The notes below the pieces were generated by a model, which saw nothing but the letters and a program-made list of their open reading frames with translations, did not search any database and was not told the origin of the DNA. Made by a program: the position numbers and the translations under genes. Below are positions 63,365-64,000 of a stretch of 64,000 bases of DNA, piece by piece. The DNA lies in NCBI GenBank assembly GCA_963678705.1, contig OY783214.1, positions 15,686,001-15,750,000 on the forward strand, written 5' to 3'. The DNA comes from Panorpa germanica. Lineage: Eukaryota > Arthropoda > Insecta > Mecoptera > Panorpidae. Every line of letters begins with the position of its first letter. Positions within the stretch are counted from its first letter, which is position 1.

Positions 63365-63372
63365 GTTACATC
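63365..63372 (+). repeat. 8-bp target-site duplication, right
   Basis: GTTACATC, identical to 62747-62754. Confidence 0.7.
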
Positions 63373-64000
63373 ACAAAATTAGAAAATTGACGAAAAGATG
63401 GCAGCACTAGACAAGAAAACAGTTTTTTCGTAATATCAAACTTTAGCTTGTGAAGAATGGAATTAATATATTAGAGCTATCTCTATGTGAGACTCGGTAC
63501 TTTCATTGATGATGTTAGAATGAGAAAAATGATCCGTAAAATATGTACAATGGATCTTCATACATCTTTCTCTTTCTAACACGCGTTTGTATACATATAG
63601 CAATAAATTAACAAATGCATTTAATGCTAATTTAACATTCATATATAATAGACTATATTTCGGTTGTGTACTTTTTTTAATTTAAATTCTATCTCAGCTG
63701 ATATAAGATGTACAATGATTTCTTGAATTAATCCCAATATTAACCATTTTTATTGAATCTAAATCAGCTTTCTTTATTTAATTTGATAACCATTAGTTTC
63801 ATCTATTATATAAGTACGTTGAATATAAAAATGTCAAAGTTTTTAATCCTAAAGTGTATCTAAATGTAGTTGTGCCCCTTATAAATTATGCAAGGCAACA
63901 TTACTTACACATAAAGCTGATGCATTTGCTAAAGAAATACTATATCACTATTTACGAAATAAAGTTACATTTGAAAATACTATTTATTTACATCATGAAT
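63373..64000. other. Right edge, nothing recognised
   Basis: AT-rich sequence without a credible ORF, repeat or hairpin. Confidence 0.5.

Overview
The window is visibly AT-rich eukaryotic DNA, and everything points to an insect. It has long introns, GT-AG splice sites, decayed LINE 3' ends with a CxCG(x)nH(x)nC knuckle, and many small inverted-repeat transposons. There is no prokaryotic gene organisation. I cannot name the species.

One gene can be reconstructed completely. It lies on the minus strand at 41051-53047, has ten exons, and encodes a 479-residue class-III PLP-dependent phospho-lyase of the ETNPPL/PHYKPL (AGXT2-like) family. All nine introns have GT-AG borders, the reading phase is kept through every junction, and the summed CDS is 1440 nt. 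The introns hold several mobile elements: a GGGCTTGTGTCC MITE (intron 8), a TAA-flanked MITE (intron 3), a LINE tail and a CCCAGTAA MITE (intron 2), and an antisense LINE tail plus a MITE fragment (intron 1). Intron 4 is 321 nt long, a multiple of three, and has no in-frame stop. A perfect 14-bp hairpin lies in the presumed 3' UTR.

Left part (1-33 kb): no multi-exon gene can be supported. It holds a decayed LINE tail at the left edge, a Jockey-like LINE fossil (11.1 kb), a young 5'-truncated LINE insertion with a 20-bp target-site duplication (16.4 kb), several MITE-like elements and a duplicated ~460-bp repeat (21.1 and 24.1 kb). It also holds one candidate small gene at 19704-19862, a 52-residue single-pass membrane protein with a TATA box upstream, and a broken-looking 85-codon open frame at 6805-7062.

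Middle (33.5-39.0 kb): this is the most unusual segment. Two copies of a fossil, splice-site-bounded exon lie next to a giant inverted repeat of about 3.6 kb. Its arms are built from 8 and 10 tandem copies of a 146-bp unit around a ~525-bp core that is itself largely mirror-symmetric. The layout resembles foldback transposons or long hairpin-RNA (endo-siRNA) loci.

Right part (53-64 kb): upstream of the phospho-lyase gene are two more copies of the GGGCTTGTGTCC MITE, a second CCCAGTAA MITE, a long (AT)n tract, and a 610-bp foldback element with an 8-bp target-site duplication near the right edge. No other gene could be supported there.
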